A stretch of DNA of 64,000 nt from Pleomorphomonas sp. JP5 (GTDB taxonomy: Bacteria > Pseudomonadota > Alphaproteobacteria > Rhizobiales > Pleomorphomonadaceae). The stretch covers positions 62,001 through 126,000 of the forward strand of contig NZ_JAMDLI010000007.1 in assembly GCF_023721815.1 (NCBI RefSeq), in the 5' to 3' direction. The position numbers and the translations under genes are program-made. The notes beneath the pieces are model-generated. The model made no database searches, was not told the origin of the DNA, and saw only the letters and a list, made by a program, of their open reading frames with translations. Below, in pieces: positions 1 through 8,493 of this stretch (positions are counted from its first letter, which is position 1; every line of letters starts with the position of its first letter).

Positions 1-446
1 CAGTTGTCGATGTTGTAGTCGTTAACGAGTGGGCTGTTCGCGTGGACCAGATTCAGGATGCCCTTTTTAATGAGAAGCCGCAGGTGCTGCATTTCAGTGG
101 ACATGGTGATACTGGCGTGCTGTTCTTTGAAGATCGTAACGGTGACGCAGCGCCTGTCGATACGAAATCTTTTGGGGAGTTGATTGGCCTCCATGCGGAT
201 ACGGTTAAGTGCGTGATCCTCAGCGCATGTTATTCCGAGAATGTTGCGAAGGCCGTTCGAGCGCATGTGCCGTGGGTGATCGGATGTGACCAATCGATCG
301 CCGACGACGCAGCGATTGCGTTCTCTCGTGCATTTTATCGCGCTGTGGCTAATGGACAGGACTATCAGACGGCATTCCGTCACGCGCGCAACGAGGTATC
401 ACTAAACGGGATGAGCGCCGAGGCCGAGAAGTACAAGCTTCTCTAG
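1..446 (+). CDS. CHAT-domain (caspase-like) protein, 3' part only
   Basis: The reading frame is open to the left edge, so only the last ~147 residues are visible. It contains HFSGHG followed about 45 residues later by ILSACYSE. These match the catalytic His and Cys of the CHAT family, caspase-like cysteine peptidases common as effectors in bacterial signalling and defence proteins. The N-terminal part that would name the full architecture lies outside the window. Codon use is less GC-rich than in the metabolic genes to the right, which suggests a transferred gene. A GTG at 42 is in frame, but the coding quality upstream of it argues that it is internal. The substrate is unknown. Confidence 0.75.
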   Translation, partial: VVDVVVVNEWAVRVDQIQDALFNEKPQVLHFSGHGDTGVLFFEDRNGDAAPVDTKSFGELIGLHADTVKCVILSACYSENVAKAVRAHVPWVIGCDQSIADDAAIAFSRAFYRAVANGQDYQTAFRHARNEVSLNGMSAEAEKYKLL

Positions 447-966
447 TAGCTGCGTCTTTGTACACGGCAGGTCGAATGCCTTCGAGCCGGCTCGTTCCGC
501 GAGGAAACGGCGCATCCTAGGCAAGTCGGCTTAGTTGCCAACGAAGGGGAACCTTCCGACGCAACATAGCGAACCTCGAACTTCACCGCTGATTGAGGGC
601 ACAATGTGCCCCAATGGAGGGACTGGACCGCCCGCTTTCAAGAAAGCGCAAATGCTACTTGGACGACCGCCATGGGGCGCAAAGCCGCCTTCTCCGCGCG
701 TCCTCCTCCGGATCAAAGCGGTCCACCGTTCGTCCTGCCAACTCCCGGGAATCCGGCACGAGCCGCTCTTGTTCGTCGGCTGATCGATCGGGCTGGATCA
801 GATCTGTGCCCAATCAGCGCACCTGCGCAGCCCACCAATGCGGCTAACGCCTCCGCGCCACCAAGCCCACTTCCTCGCCCCTCCCCCCCAACCCTTGAGC
901 CAAACTCAACCGAACGCACAAACCATCGATTTTTCGGCCGGCGAAAACGCAGCATTGTCCCGGCCC
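447..966. other. 520-bp gap without a convincing gene
   Basis: No reading frame here shows a recognisable domain or ribosome-binding site; the long frames are GC-driven overlaps with the hydrolase gene. Two short perfect palindromes are present: GGGCAC-aat-GTGCCC at 597-611 and CGCTTTC-aa-GAAAGCG at 633-648. The base composition rises from left to right, so this may be the edge of the transferred CHAT segment. Confidence 0.4.
633..648. promoter_or_regulatory. Perfect 16-bp palindrome upstream of the nucleoside hydrolase operon
   Basis: CGCTTTC and GAAAGCG flank a 2-bp centre. The half-site is the same heptamer found in the LacI-type operators near 10.2-10.4 kb, but arranged in the opposite order. 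It lies about 320 bp upstream of the hydrolase start. It could be an operator for the operon or a chance hairpin; no regulator gene is adjacent. Confidence 0.3.
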
Positions 967-1944
967 ATGACCGTACCCCCGACGACCCGCCGCCGCCTGA
1001 TCATCGACTGCGACCCCGGCCACGACGATTTCGCGGCCATTGCGCTGGCGGTGACCTCCGGTGCGTTCGACATCGAGGCGATCACCGCCGTTTGCGGCAA
1101 CGCGCCGCTCGATCGCACCTCGGCCAACGCGCTGGCCATCGCCGATGCGCTGGGCACCGCCATTCCCGTTTATGCCGGCGCGGTGGCGCCGCTTCTGCAC
1201 CGCTACGATTTTCCCGCCGATTTCCACGGCGTCACCGGGCTCGACTCGGCCGGCGCCACGCTGCCGCCGCCGCGCCGGGCGCTGGCGCCGGGCCACGCGG
1301 CCGAGGAGATTGTTCGCCGCGTCAACGCCGCGCCGGGCGAGATCACGCTGGCCGTCCTCGGCCCGATGACCAACCTCGCGCTCGCCATCGCCCTCGACCC
1401 CGAGCTGCCCGGCAAGGTGCGCGAGCTGGTGTTCATGGGCGGCGGGCTCATCGGCGGCAACGTCACCCCGCGCGCCGAGTTCAACCTCTGGGCCGACCCG
1501 GAGGCCGCCGCCATCGTGCTGGCTTCTAGCATCAAGACCACCATGTTCGGGCTCGACGTCACCAACCGCGCCTTCATCGACGGTGACGACCTCGCCCGCA
1601 TCCGCGCCGCCGTACCGGGCGCCAACCCCGTCGCCGACATCATCCAGTTCTACACCGACCGCTCCGGCGACGTGGCGGCCGGCCGCGCGCCCGGCCCGGC
1701 CCTGCACGACACCTGCCCGCTCGCCTTCCTCGTCGACCCCGCGCTGTTCACCATCGAGCAGCTGGCGGTGACGGTGGAAACCGCGCCCGGCCCGCACTAT
1801 GGCGCGACGGATGCCGACCGCCGCGCCTGGGCGCCCCAGGGCGTCGCCCGCATCGGCGTGGCGCTCGATCTTGACCGCCCCGCCGTCGCAAGACACGTGA
1901 CCGATGCGCTGGTGGAAGCCGCCCGCCGCATCGCCAAAAGATAA
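967..1944 (+). CDS. Nucleoside hydrolase (IUNH family)
   Basis: This 325-residue protein begins with the family's metal-binding signature, IDCDPGHDD at residues 13-21, which supplies the Asp cluster that holds Ca2+ and the ribose. Inosine-uridine hydrolases of this length split nucleosides into base and ribose in the cytoplasm. VLGPMTNLALA and FNLWADPEAA are also typical of the family. The frame stays open upstream to 838, but the ATG at 967 places the metal site at the usual distance from the N terminus; no strong ribosome-binding site is visible. It is the first gene before a CUT1 ABC importer, so the imported solute may be a nucleoside or ribosyl compound. That link is inference. Confidence 0.85.
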   Translation: MTVPPTTRRRLIIDCDPGHDDFAAIALAVTSGAFDIEAITAVCGNAPLDRTSANALAIADALGTAIPVYAGAVAPLLHRYDFPADFHGVTGLDSAGATLPPPRRALAPGHAAEEIVRRVNAAPGEITLAVLGPMTNLALAIALDPELPGKVRELVFMGGGLIGGNVTPRAEFNLWADPEAAAIVLASSIKTTMFGLDVTNRAFIDGDDLARIRAAVPGANPVADIIQFYTDRSGDVAAGRAPGPALHDTCPLAFLVDPALFTIEQLAVTVETAPGPHYGATDADRRAWAPQGVARIGVALDLDRPAVARHVTDALVEAARRIAKR

Positions 1945-1965
1945 CAAAAAGCAAAAACAAGACGT

Positions 1966-2030
1966 TTGGACCGCTAGATCCGCTAAAAAAAGAAAAGACC
2001 GTTGGACCGCTAGATCCGCCATAAAAAGAA
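1966..2030 (+). repeat. Tandem duplication between hydrolase and binding-protein genes
   Basis: The 18-mer TTGGACCGCTAGATCCGC occurs at 1966-1983 and again at 2002-2019, each followed by an A-rich tract, giving a period of 36 bp. The second copy ends about 18 bp before the start codon of the binding-protein gene. The unit contains the short near-palindrome GGACCGCTAGATCC. It may be a duplicated regulatory or mRNA-processing site. Confidence 0.7.
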
Positions 2031-2048
2031 CTTTCCGAGGAGAAGACC

Positions 2049-3368
2049 ATGACCCGGCTGCCACTGTTGACCACCGCCCTGGCGATTGGGCTCACCGCCA
2101 CCGCCCACGCCGAGACCACGCTGACCGTGCTGATGATCGAGGGCCTCGACAAGGGCTCGATGGAGGCCGTCGCCGACGCCTACATGGCCAAGCATGCCGA
2201 CGTGAAGGTGGAGATCCAGAGCCTGCCGTGGAACCAGTTCTTCCAGGTATCGGAGATGCGGCTGAAGTCGAAGGATGCCGCCGTCGACCTGATCTACACC
2301 GACGCCCCGGTGGTCGCTTCCTACGCCGCCAATGGCTACATCCTGCCCTTCGACGACGCCGTCGCCAGCGAGGCCAAGGGCAAGCTGGTTGCCTCCTCGG
2401 TCGCCACCGGCACCTATGACGGCAAGCTCTATTCGCTGCCGATGAACTCGTCGGCGCAGGTGCTGTTCTACAACATCGACCTCCTGAAGGCCGCCGGCGT
2501 CACCCCGCCGAACGGCCTTGCCAAGGACAGCGTCACCAAGCCGACCGACATCGTCAATCTGGCCGAGGACGACCGCTGGACCTTCGAACAGGTGGCGGAA
2601 GCGGCCAAGGCCGTCTCCGGCGACGAGGGCGGCAAGGGCAAGCCCTGGGGCTTTGCCTTCGAACAGTTCGGCGAGCTTTACCAGCTGCAGCCGCTGGGCG
2701 CCTCGCTCGGGGGCGAGCTGATCTCTTCCGACGCCATGACCGCCGAGAGCCACCTGAACGGCGACGCCTGGACCAAGGCCGCCACCTGGTGGTCGGACCT
2801 GTTCAACAAGGACAACGTCAGCCCCCGCTCGCTCGGCTTCGGCGAGGCGGCGCAGATGTTCAACAACGGCCAGCTGGCCATGTTCGTCGGCGGCACCTGG
2901 AATGTTGCCGGCGTCGCCGGCTCGTCGATCAACTTCGGCATCGCCCCGCACCCCAAGTTCGCCGAGGGCAAGGCGGCCACCCCCACCGGCAGCTGGTATC
3001 TGTCGGTCACCAAGGCCAGCCCCGATGCCGCCGCCGCCGCCGACTTCGCCAAGTTCGCCGCGCTGAGCGACAAGGGCACCGACGTCTGGTTCAAGACGCT
3101 CAATCAGCTGCCGGTCACCAACCGCCTGCTCGATGAGATCAACGCCGACCCGGCCTACGACGCCTTCCCCGCCTCGGTCATGCGCCTGTCGGCCTGGGAA
3201 TCGCGCAACACCGCCGTGCCCCGGCCGGTGACCGTCGCCTTCAGCCAGCTGCAGGATGCCTTCCGCACCGCCTTCACCGACATTGCCAACGGCGTTCCGG
3301 TGGAGGAAGCTCTCGACACCGCCGTCGACGCCTACGATCAGGCCGCCAAGCGCCTGAACCGCAAGTAA
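2049..3368 (+). CDS. Extracellular solute-binding protein of a CUT1 ABC importer
   Basis: The 439-residue protein starts after CCGAGGAGAAGACC, a good ribosome-binding site. Residues 1-21 form a Sec signal peptide ending AHA before ETTLTV. The mature part fits family 1 solute-binding proteins: an N-terminal lobe with DLIYTDAP, and later MFNNGQLAMFVGGTWN, the region that commonly contacts sugar in MalE-like proteins. It acts in the periplasm and delivers ligand to the two permeases encoded next. The class carries di- and oligosaccharides, polyols or glycerol phosphates. The ligand here cannot be read from sequence; a nucleoside or ribosyl ligand is possible from the hydrolase gene upstream. Confidence 0.88.
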   Translation: MTRLPLLTTALAIGLTATAHAETTLTVLMIEGLDKGSMEAVADAYMAKHADVKVEIQSLPWNQFFQVSEMRLKSKDAAVDLIYTDAPVVASYAANGYILPFDDAVASEAKGKLVASSVATGTYDGKLYSLPMNSSAQVLFYNIDLLKAAGVTPPNGLAKDSVTKPTDIVNLAEDDRWTFEQVAEAAKAVSGDEGGKGKPWGFAFEQFGELYQLQPLGASLGGELISSDAMTAESHLNGDAWTKAATWWSDLFNKDNVSPRSLGFGEAAQMFNNGQLAMFVGGTWNVAGVAGSSINFGIAPHPKFAEGKAATPTGSWYLSVTKASPDAAAAADFAKFAALSDKGTDVWFKTLNQLPVTNRLLDEINADPAYDAFPASVMRLSAWESRNTAVPRPVTVAFSQLQDAFRTAFTDIANGVPVEEALDTAVDAYDQAAKRLNRK

Positions 3369-3388
3369 GCCTTCTCAGGAATGGTTGG

Positions 3389-3406
3389 CCGCGCCTTCGG
3401 GCGCGG
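3389..3406 (+). terminator. UUCG-capped hairpin after the binding-protein gene
   Basis: CCGCGCC-TTCG-GGCGCGG is a perfect 7-bp stem with an exceptionally stable UUCG tetraloop, starting about 20 nt after the stop codon. No T-run follows, so it is more likely an intercistronic 3' stabiliser that raises binding-protein mRNA over permease mRNA, as in malE-malF, than a full terminator. Confidence 0.55.
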
Positions 3407-3422
3407 TCGCTTCAAGGTAAAA

Positions 3423-3614
3423 GAGCCTGCCTCAAACTCGCTGGGGCGAGGCAGATAGCAAGACGTTCGAGAACCGGAGCGGAGCGAACTTGAGGGTTCG
3501 AGAGCACCGGAAGCGCAGAACTCGCAGTTCAGGCATCCGCCCGAAAAGTTGCAGACTTTTCGGGCCAAGCGGATGCCCAGAGGTGCCCGCCCCAGTAGAG
3601 TTTGGGGTAGGCTC
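3423..3614 (+). repeat. Structured dispersed element, copy 1 (long form)
   Basis: A 192-nt segment closed by a long helix: 3423-3439 pairs with 3598-3614 (17 bp including G-T wobbles), then CTGGGGCG (3441-3448) pairs with CGCCCCAG (3588-3595). Inside are the hairpin CGAAC-TTGAGG-GTTCG (3485-3500) and a large hairpin of GCATCCGC/GCGGATGC (3533-3540/3569-3576) with CCGAAAAGT/ACTTTTCGG nested within it. The same element without the large hairpin is found inverted at 53059-53180. It lies between the binding-protein and permease genes and would be transcribed with the operon. Three helices differ between the copies by compensatory changes, so pairing appears selected or inherited as a palindrome. 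Confidence 0.8.
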
Positions 3615-3623
3615 GGAGTCCCG

Positions 3624-4493
3624 ATGAATCGCTCGCCTGTCGCCCTTCTGGTCCTGACGCTCGCGCCGGCCTTGCTGGGGCTGGCGATCTTCCGCGCCTA
3701 CCCAATCGGCCTCGCCTTCTACGAAAGCCTCTACACCACCATCGGCGGCGAGCGGATCTTCGTCGGCCTCGGCAACTACGCCGACCTCTTCGCCGACAGC
3801 GGCTTCTGGAAGTCGATGCGCGTCACGCTGTGGTTCAACCTGATCATCAACCCGCTGCAGGTGGCGCTGGCGTTGGCGCTGGCGTTGATGTTCGTGCAGA
3901 AGCTGCCGGGCATGGCGCTGTTCCGCCTGTTGTTCCTCATCCCCATCGGCGTGTCGCTGCCGGTCGCCGTCATCATCTGGCGCATCGTGCTGCTGCCGGA
4001 AGGCTTTCTCAACGGCGCGCTCGGCGCCATCGGCCTCGGCCCCTACCGCTTCCTGACCAGCCCTGATTTCGCGCTCTATTCCATCATCGGCATCGCCACC
4101 TGGAAGGGCATCAGCTACTGGATGATCTTCCTGGTCGGCGGCTTGCAGAACATTCCGCCCGAGATCAACGAGGCAGCGCGGCTCGAGGGCGCCTCGCCCT
4201 GGCAGCGCCTGTGGCTGGTGACGCTGCCGCTGCTGAAGCCGACGCTGCTGTTCGTTCTGGTGGCCGACATCACCATCAACTTCCTTCTCTTCGCGCCGGT
4301 GTTCATGCTCACCGGCGGCGGCCCGCGCGGCTCCACTAACGTGTTGATGTACGAGGCCTACAAGTCCGGCTTCGTCTTCGGCGACATGGGCCGGGCCATG
4401 GCCATCGTCGTCTGCCTCGTCGTCATGTTGCTGATCATCGTCGCCATCCAGTTCCGCCTGTTGTCGTCCGCTCCGGCCAGGGAGGGCAAGTGA
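3624..4493 (+). CDS. CUT1 ABC transporter permease, MalF/UgpA type
   Basis: A 289-residue inner-membrane protein beginning MNRSPVALLVLTL, with about six hydrophobic segments. The permease EAA loop appears as NEAARLEGASPWQRLW around residues 180-195, where the ATPase docks. The frame is open upstream to 3549, but that part overlaps the structured repeat and is not hydrophobic, so ATG 3624 is preferred. Its TGA overlaps the ATG of the next permease, indicating translational coupling. It forms the translocation pore with the second permease. Confidence 0.9.
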   Translation: MNRSPVALLVLTLAPALLGLAIFRAYPIGLAFYESLYTTIGGERIFVGLGNYADLFADSGFWKSMRVTLWFNLIINPLQVALALALALMFVQKLPGMALFRLLFLIPIGVSLPVAVIIWRIVLLPEGFLNGALGAIGLGPYRFLTSPDFALYSIIGIATWKGISYWMIFLVGGLQNIPPEINEAARLEGASPWQRLWLVTLPLLKPTLLFVLVADITINFLLFAPVFMLTGGGPRGSTNVLMYEAYKSGFVFGDMGRAMAIVVCLVVMLLIIVAIQFRLLSSAPAREGK

Positions 4494-5326
4494 TGTCGCC
4501 CACCGCGCGCAAGGCGCTGATCTATCTCGCCATCGCCGTCACCGCCTTCGTCTTCGTGCTGCCGCTCTGGTGGGCGATCGCCTCGTCCTTCCGGCCCAAC
4601 GACGCCATGTTCGCCGACCTCTTCCCCTTCACGCCGCGGGCGCTGTTGCCCGAGCCGTTCACGGTCGAGGCCTATGTGGCGATCTTCGAGCGCGGCTTCG
4701 GCTCGATCATCGCCAACACGCTGCTCGTCGCCGGCCTCACCACGGCGCTCGGCCTCGTGGTCAACGCGCTGGCCGGCTACGCCTTCGCGCTGTTCGAGTT
4801 TCCCGGCAAGTCCGCCGTGCTCGGCGTCGTGGTGGTCAGCTTCATGCTGCCCTTCGAGGCCATCGCCATGCCGCTCTATTCGGTGGTCAGCCAGCTCGGC
4901 TGGATCGACCACGTGGCCGCCCTGGTGGTGCCCTCGGTTGCCAACGGCCTTGCCGTTTTCCTGTTCTACCAGTTCTTCCAGCAGGTGCCGAAAGACTATT
5001 ACGAGGCGGCGCGCCTCGAAGGCGCCGGCTGGCTGCGCATCCTCTGGTCGGTCTACGTGCCGCTGTCGCTGCCCACCTGCATTTCCGCCGGCCTGATGCT
5101 GTTCATCTTCCAGTGGGAGGCCTTCCTGTGGCCGCTGCTCGCCATGCCGGCCCAGCAGTTCAAGGTGATCCAGGTGGGCATGGCCGCCTTCCAGGATCAA
5201 TACACCACGGCGTGGAACCAGCTGTTCGGGGCGGCCGTCATCACGGCGCTGATCCCCATGCTGCTGCTCATTCCGCTGCAACGCTATTACGTGCAGGGCC
5301 TCGCCGGCTCTGGCATCAAGGGATGA
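4493..5326 (+). CDS. CUT1 ABC transporter permease, MalG/UgpE type
   Basis: A 277-residue inner-membrane protein with six predicted helices. The EAA loop YEAARLEGAGWLRILW sits near residue 170. The ATG at 4493 shares its A with the stop codon of the preceding permease, and GGGAGGG lies just upstream; the GTG one codon earlier is less likely. It is the second half of the pore for the importer encoded from 2049 to 6392. Confidence 0.9.
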   Translation: MSPTARKALIYLAIAVTAFVFVLPLWWAIASSFRPNDAMFADLFPFTPRALLPEPFTVEAYVAIFERGFGSIIANTLLVAGLTTALGLVVNALAGYAFALFEFPGKSAVLGVVVVSFMLPFEAIAMPLYSVVSQLGWIDHVAALVVPSVANGLAVFLFYQFFQQVPKDYYEAARLEGAGWLRILWSVYVPLSLPTCISAGLMLFIFQWEAFLWPLLAMPAQQFKVIQVGMAAFQDQYTTAWNQLFGAAVITALIPMLLLIPLQRYYVQGLAGSGIKG

Positions 5327-5330
5327 CGCC

Positions 5331-6392
<1,062 letters not shown>

Positions 6393-6885
6393 GGGGACGG
6401 GCACGCAAGGCACTATCTCCTTGTTTCATATCAATTAATTGTCATCCTGCGCTTTAGGCGCAGGACCTCGGGACGAGAAATCGTCGCGGCCCATATCACG
6501 CTCCCTGAACCAGGGCGCCCGATATCAACCTCGCGCCCCTTCCTGCCCGAGGTCCTGCGCCTAAAGCGCAGGATGACGATTTATATAGATAAAACAGCGG
6601 GATAAGCCGATCGCCAACCCAGTGGCCCGTTTGCCTGTCCTGATGGAAGGCACCCACTCCCCTCCCCCAAGCGAAACGCCTATCCTCCTGTTTCATATCA
6701 ATTTCCTGTCATCCTGCGCTTTAGGCGCAGGACCTCGGGACGAGAAAGCGCCGCGGCCCATATCACGCTCCCCGAACCACGCGCGCCGATATCCCCACCC
6801 CCGCATTGCGCCCCGGCGCATCCGTATATATCCTTCCCACTCACGCGAGGGCGACCTCCCCCGTCAGCCGGCACCAGGAGGTTGC
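6393..6885. repeat. Gap filled by the GTCATCCTGCGC palindromic repeat family, three cores
   Basis: Cores lie at 6441-6472 (+), 6542-6577 (-) and 6708-6739 (+). Each core is a near-perfect hairpin: CATCCTGCGC, short loop, GCGCAGGA, then CCTCGGG. The two plus copies belong to a longer duplicated unit: 6413-6530 and 6681-6795 agree over most positions, including TTTCATATCAATT before the core and GCGGCCCATATCACGCTCCC after it. No gene is evident. A hairpin array between two plus-strand operons could also end or shield the upstream transcript. Confidence 0.8.
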
Positions 6886-7314
6886 ATGCGTTCTTTGCCC
6901 GACCGTATTCGTCATGTCGTCAGCTTCGAGATCATCGGGCTGGCGCTGGTGACGCCGCTTGGCGCGCTGGCCTTCCACCAGCCGATGCTGGACATCGGCG
7001 TGCTCAGCGCCATCATCGCCGTGGTCGCCACGCTGTGGAACCTCGTCTACAACTACCTGTTCGACCTTGGCCTCCGCGCCGCGCGCGGCAATACCGCCAA
7101 GGGCGCGGTGATGCGCGTGTTCCACGCCATCCTGTTCGAGGCGGGGCTTCTGGCGGTGCTGATGCCCTTCATCGCGCTCTACCTCGGCATCACAATCTGG
7201 CAGGCGCTGATGATGGACATCTCCTTCGCGGCCTTCTACATGGCCTACGCCTTCGTGTTCAATTGGGCCTACGATCGCCTCTTTCCGCTGGCCGAATGGC
7301 AGACCCAAAGCTGA
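6886..7314 (+). CDS. PACE family efflux transporter
   Basis: A 142-residue, four-helix membrane protein made of two similar halves, the double bacterial transmembrane pair architecture of PACE proteins (AceI relatives). RHVVSFEIIGLALVTPLG and RVFHAILFEAGLLAVLMPF open the two halves, with WNLVYNYLFDL and FNWAYDRLFP closing them. The Glu in the first helix (SFEIIG) corresponds to the functional acidic residue of the family. Known members expel biocides such as chlorhexidine by proton antiport. ATG 6886 follows CCAGGAGG, a strong ribosome-binding site. The gene may be co-transcribed with the oxidoreductase 23 bp downstream. Confidence 0.88.
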   Translation: MRSLPDRIRHVVSFEIIGLALVTPLGALAFHQPMLDIGVLSAIIAVVATLWNLVYNYLFDLGLRAARGNTAKGAVMRVFHAILFEAGLLAVLMPFIALYLGITIWQALMMDISFAAFYMAYAFVFNWAYDRLFPLAEWQTQS

Positions 7315-7337
7315 TCCACCTTTTCGAGGACAAACCC

Positions 7338-8315
7338 ATGTTGAGCGCACTGCACCGCACCTTCGGCGACCCGGCCGAGGTTCTGACGCCGGCCGACAGC
7401 CCCATGCCGGAGCCCGGCGGCGGCGAGGTTCGGATCAGGATGATCCTGTCGCCCATCCATAACCACGACCTGTGGACCGTGCGCGGCCAGTATGGCTACA
7501 AGCCCGAACTGCCGGCCATCGGCGGCAGCGAGGCGGTGGGCATCGTCGACGCGCTCGGCGCCGGCGTCACCGGCATCGCGCCCGGCGCGCGCGTGGCGGC
7601 GGCCGGCGTTCACGAGAGCTGGGCCGAGTATTTCCTCGCCTCGGCCAAGTCGCTGGTGCCGCTGCCCGACGCCATCCCCGACGAGGCCGCCGCCCAGCTG
7701 ATCGCCATGCCCTTCAGCGCCATCACGCTGCTCGACTTCCTCGGCGTCGATAAAGGCGATTGGGTGATCCAGAACACCGCCAACGGCGCCGTCGGCAAGA
7801 CGCTGGCCATGCTGGCCAAGGCGCGCGGCATCAACGTCGTCAACCTCGTCCGCCGCGACGCCGGCGTCGGCGAACTTGAAACCCTCGGCATCGCCAACGC
7901 CGTCTCCACCGCCTCGGACGGCTGGAAGGAGCGCGTCACCGAGATCACCGGCGGCGCGCCGATCCGCGCGGCGGTCGACTCCATCGGCGGCGACGCCAGC
8001 GGCGACCTGATGCACCTGCTCGGCGACAACGGCCTTCTCGTCTCCTTCGGCAGCATGGCCGGCGAACCGATGCGCATCCCCTCGGGCGCCACCATCTTCA
8101 AGCAGGCCGTCGTCAAGGGCTTCTGGGGCGCCAAGGTCAGCGCCGACATGGCGCCGGAAAAGCGCGCCGCGCTGATCGGCGAGCTGATGCGGCTGGTGGC
8201 GGGCGGCGAGCTGAAGCTGCCGGTGGAAGGCGTCTTCGGGCTCGACCGGATCAAGGATGCCGTCGCCGCCTCGCTCACGCCGGGCAAGGTTGGCAAGGTT
8301 CTTCTGCGCCCGTGA
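7338..8315 (+). CDS. MDR-family zinc-type dehydrogenase (enoyl reductase/quinone oxidoreductase-like)
   Basis: This 325-residue enzyme has the GroES-like N-terminal fold (residues ~20-120, SPIHNHDLWTVRGQYG) and a nucleotide-binding C-terminal half with NGAVGKTLAMLAK. SPIHNHDLW and GGSEAVGIV resemble the MECR/ETR and quinone reductase branch, which is usually NADPH-dependent and lacks catalytic zinc; no zinc-ligand Cys cluster is seen. The start at 7338 follows GAGGA. It lies 23 bp after the PACE gene. The substrate is unknown; 2-enoyl thioesters or quinones are the family precedents. Confidence 0.82.
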   Translation: MLSALHRTFGDPAEVLTPADSPMPEPGGGEVRIRMILSPIHNHDLWTVRGQYGYKPELPAIGGSEAVGIVDALGAGVTGIAPGARVAAAGVHESWAEYFLASAKSLVPLPDAIPDEAAAQLIAMPFSAITLLDFLGVDKGDWVIQNTANGAVGKTLAMLAKARGINVVNLVRRDAGVGELETLGIANAVSTASDGWKERVTEITGGAPIRAAVDSIGGDASGDLMHLLGDNGLLVSFGSMAGEPMRIPSGATIFKQAVVKGFWGAKVSADMAPEKRAALIGELMRLVAGGELKLPVEGVFGLDRIKDAVAASLTPGKVGKVLLRP

Positions 8316-8493
8316 ACCTGGGCCAAGAACCAGGATGTGGGGCCGGCGGCCCCGCCTCTCGCCCAATGACCAGCCTTGCACAACCCTGACGACCTACCAT
8401 CTAGCGCATAGAGCCTGACGCGAACTTCGCCGGGCCACACCAGCTGTCCGTCCCGGTGACGTTCCGGGCCGGACTCTGAGGAGATATCTTCGG

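Noticed and set aside
447-966. Possible transposase remnant beside the CHAT gene
   Set aside because: No DDE or Tyr-recombinase motif could be read in any frame; only two short palindromes were found.
606-1529. 307-codon plus-strand frame overlapping the nucleoside hydrolase
   Set aside because: Arg/Pro-rich, without domains; an out-of-frame shadow of GC-rich coding DNA in 967-1944.
3465-3505. tRNA-like T-arm sequence GGGTTCGAGAGC within the structured element
   Set aside because: No acceptor, D or anticodon arm can be formed around it; the bases pair in the element's own hairpin.
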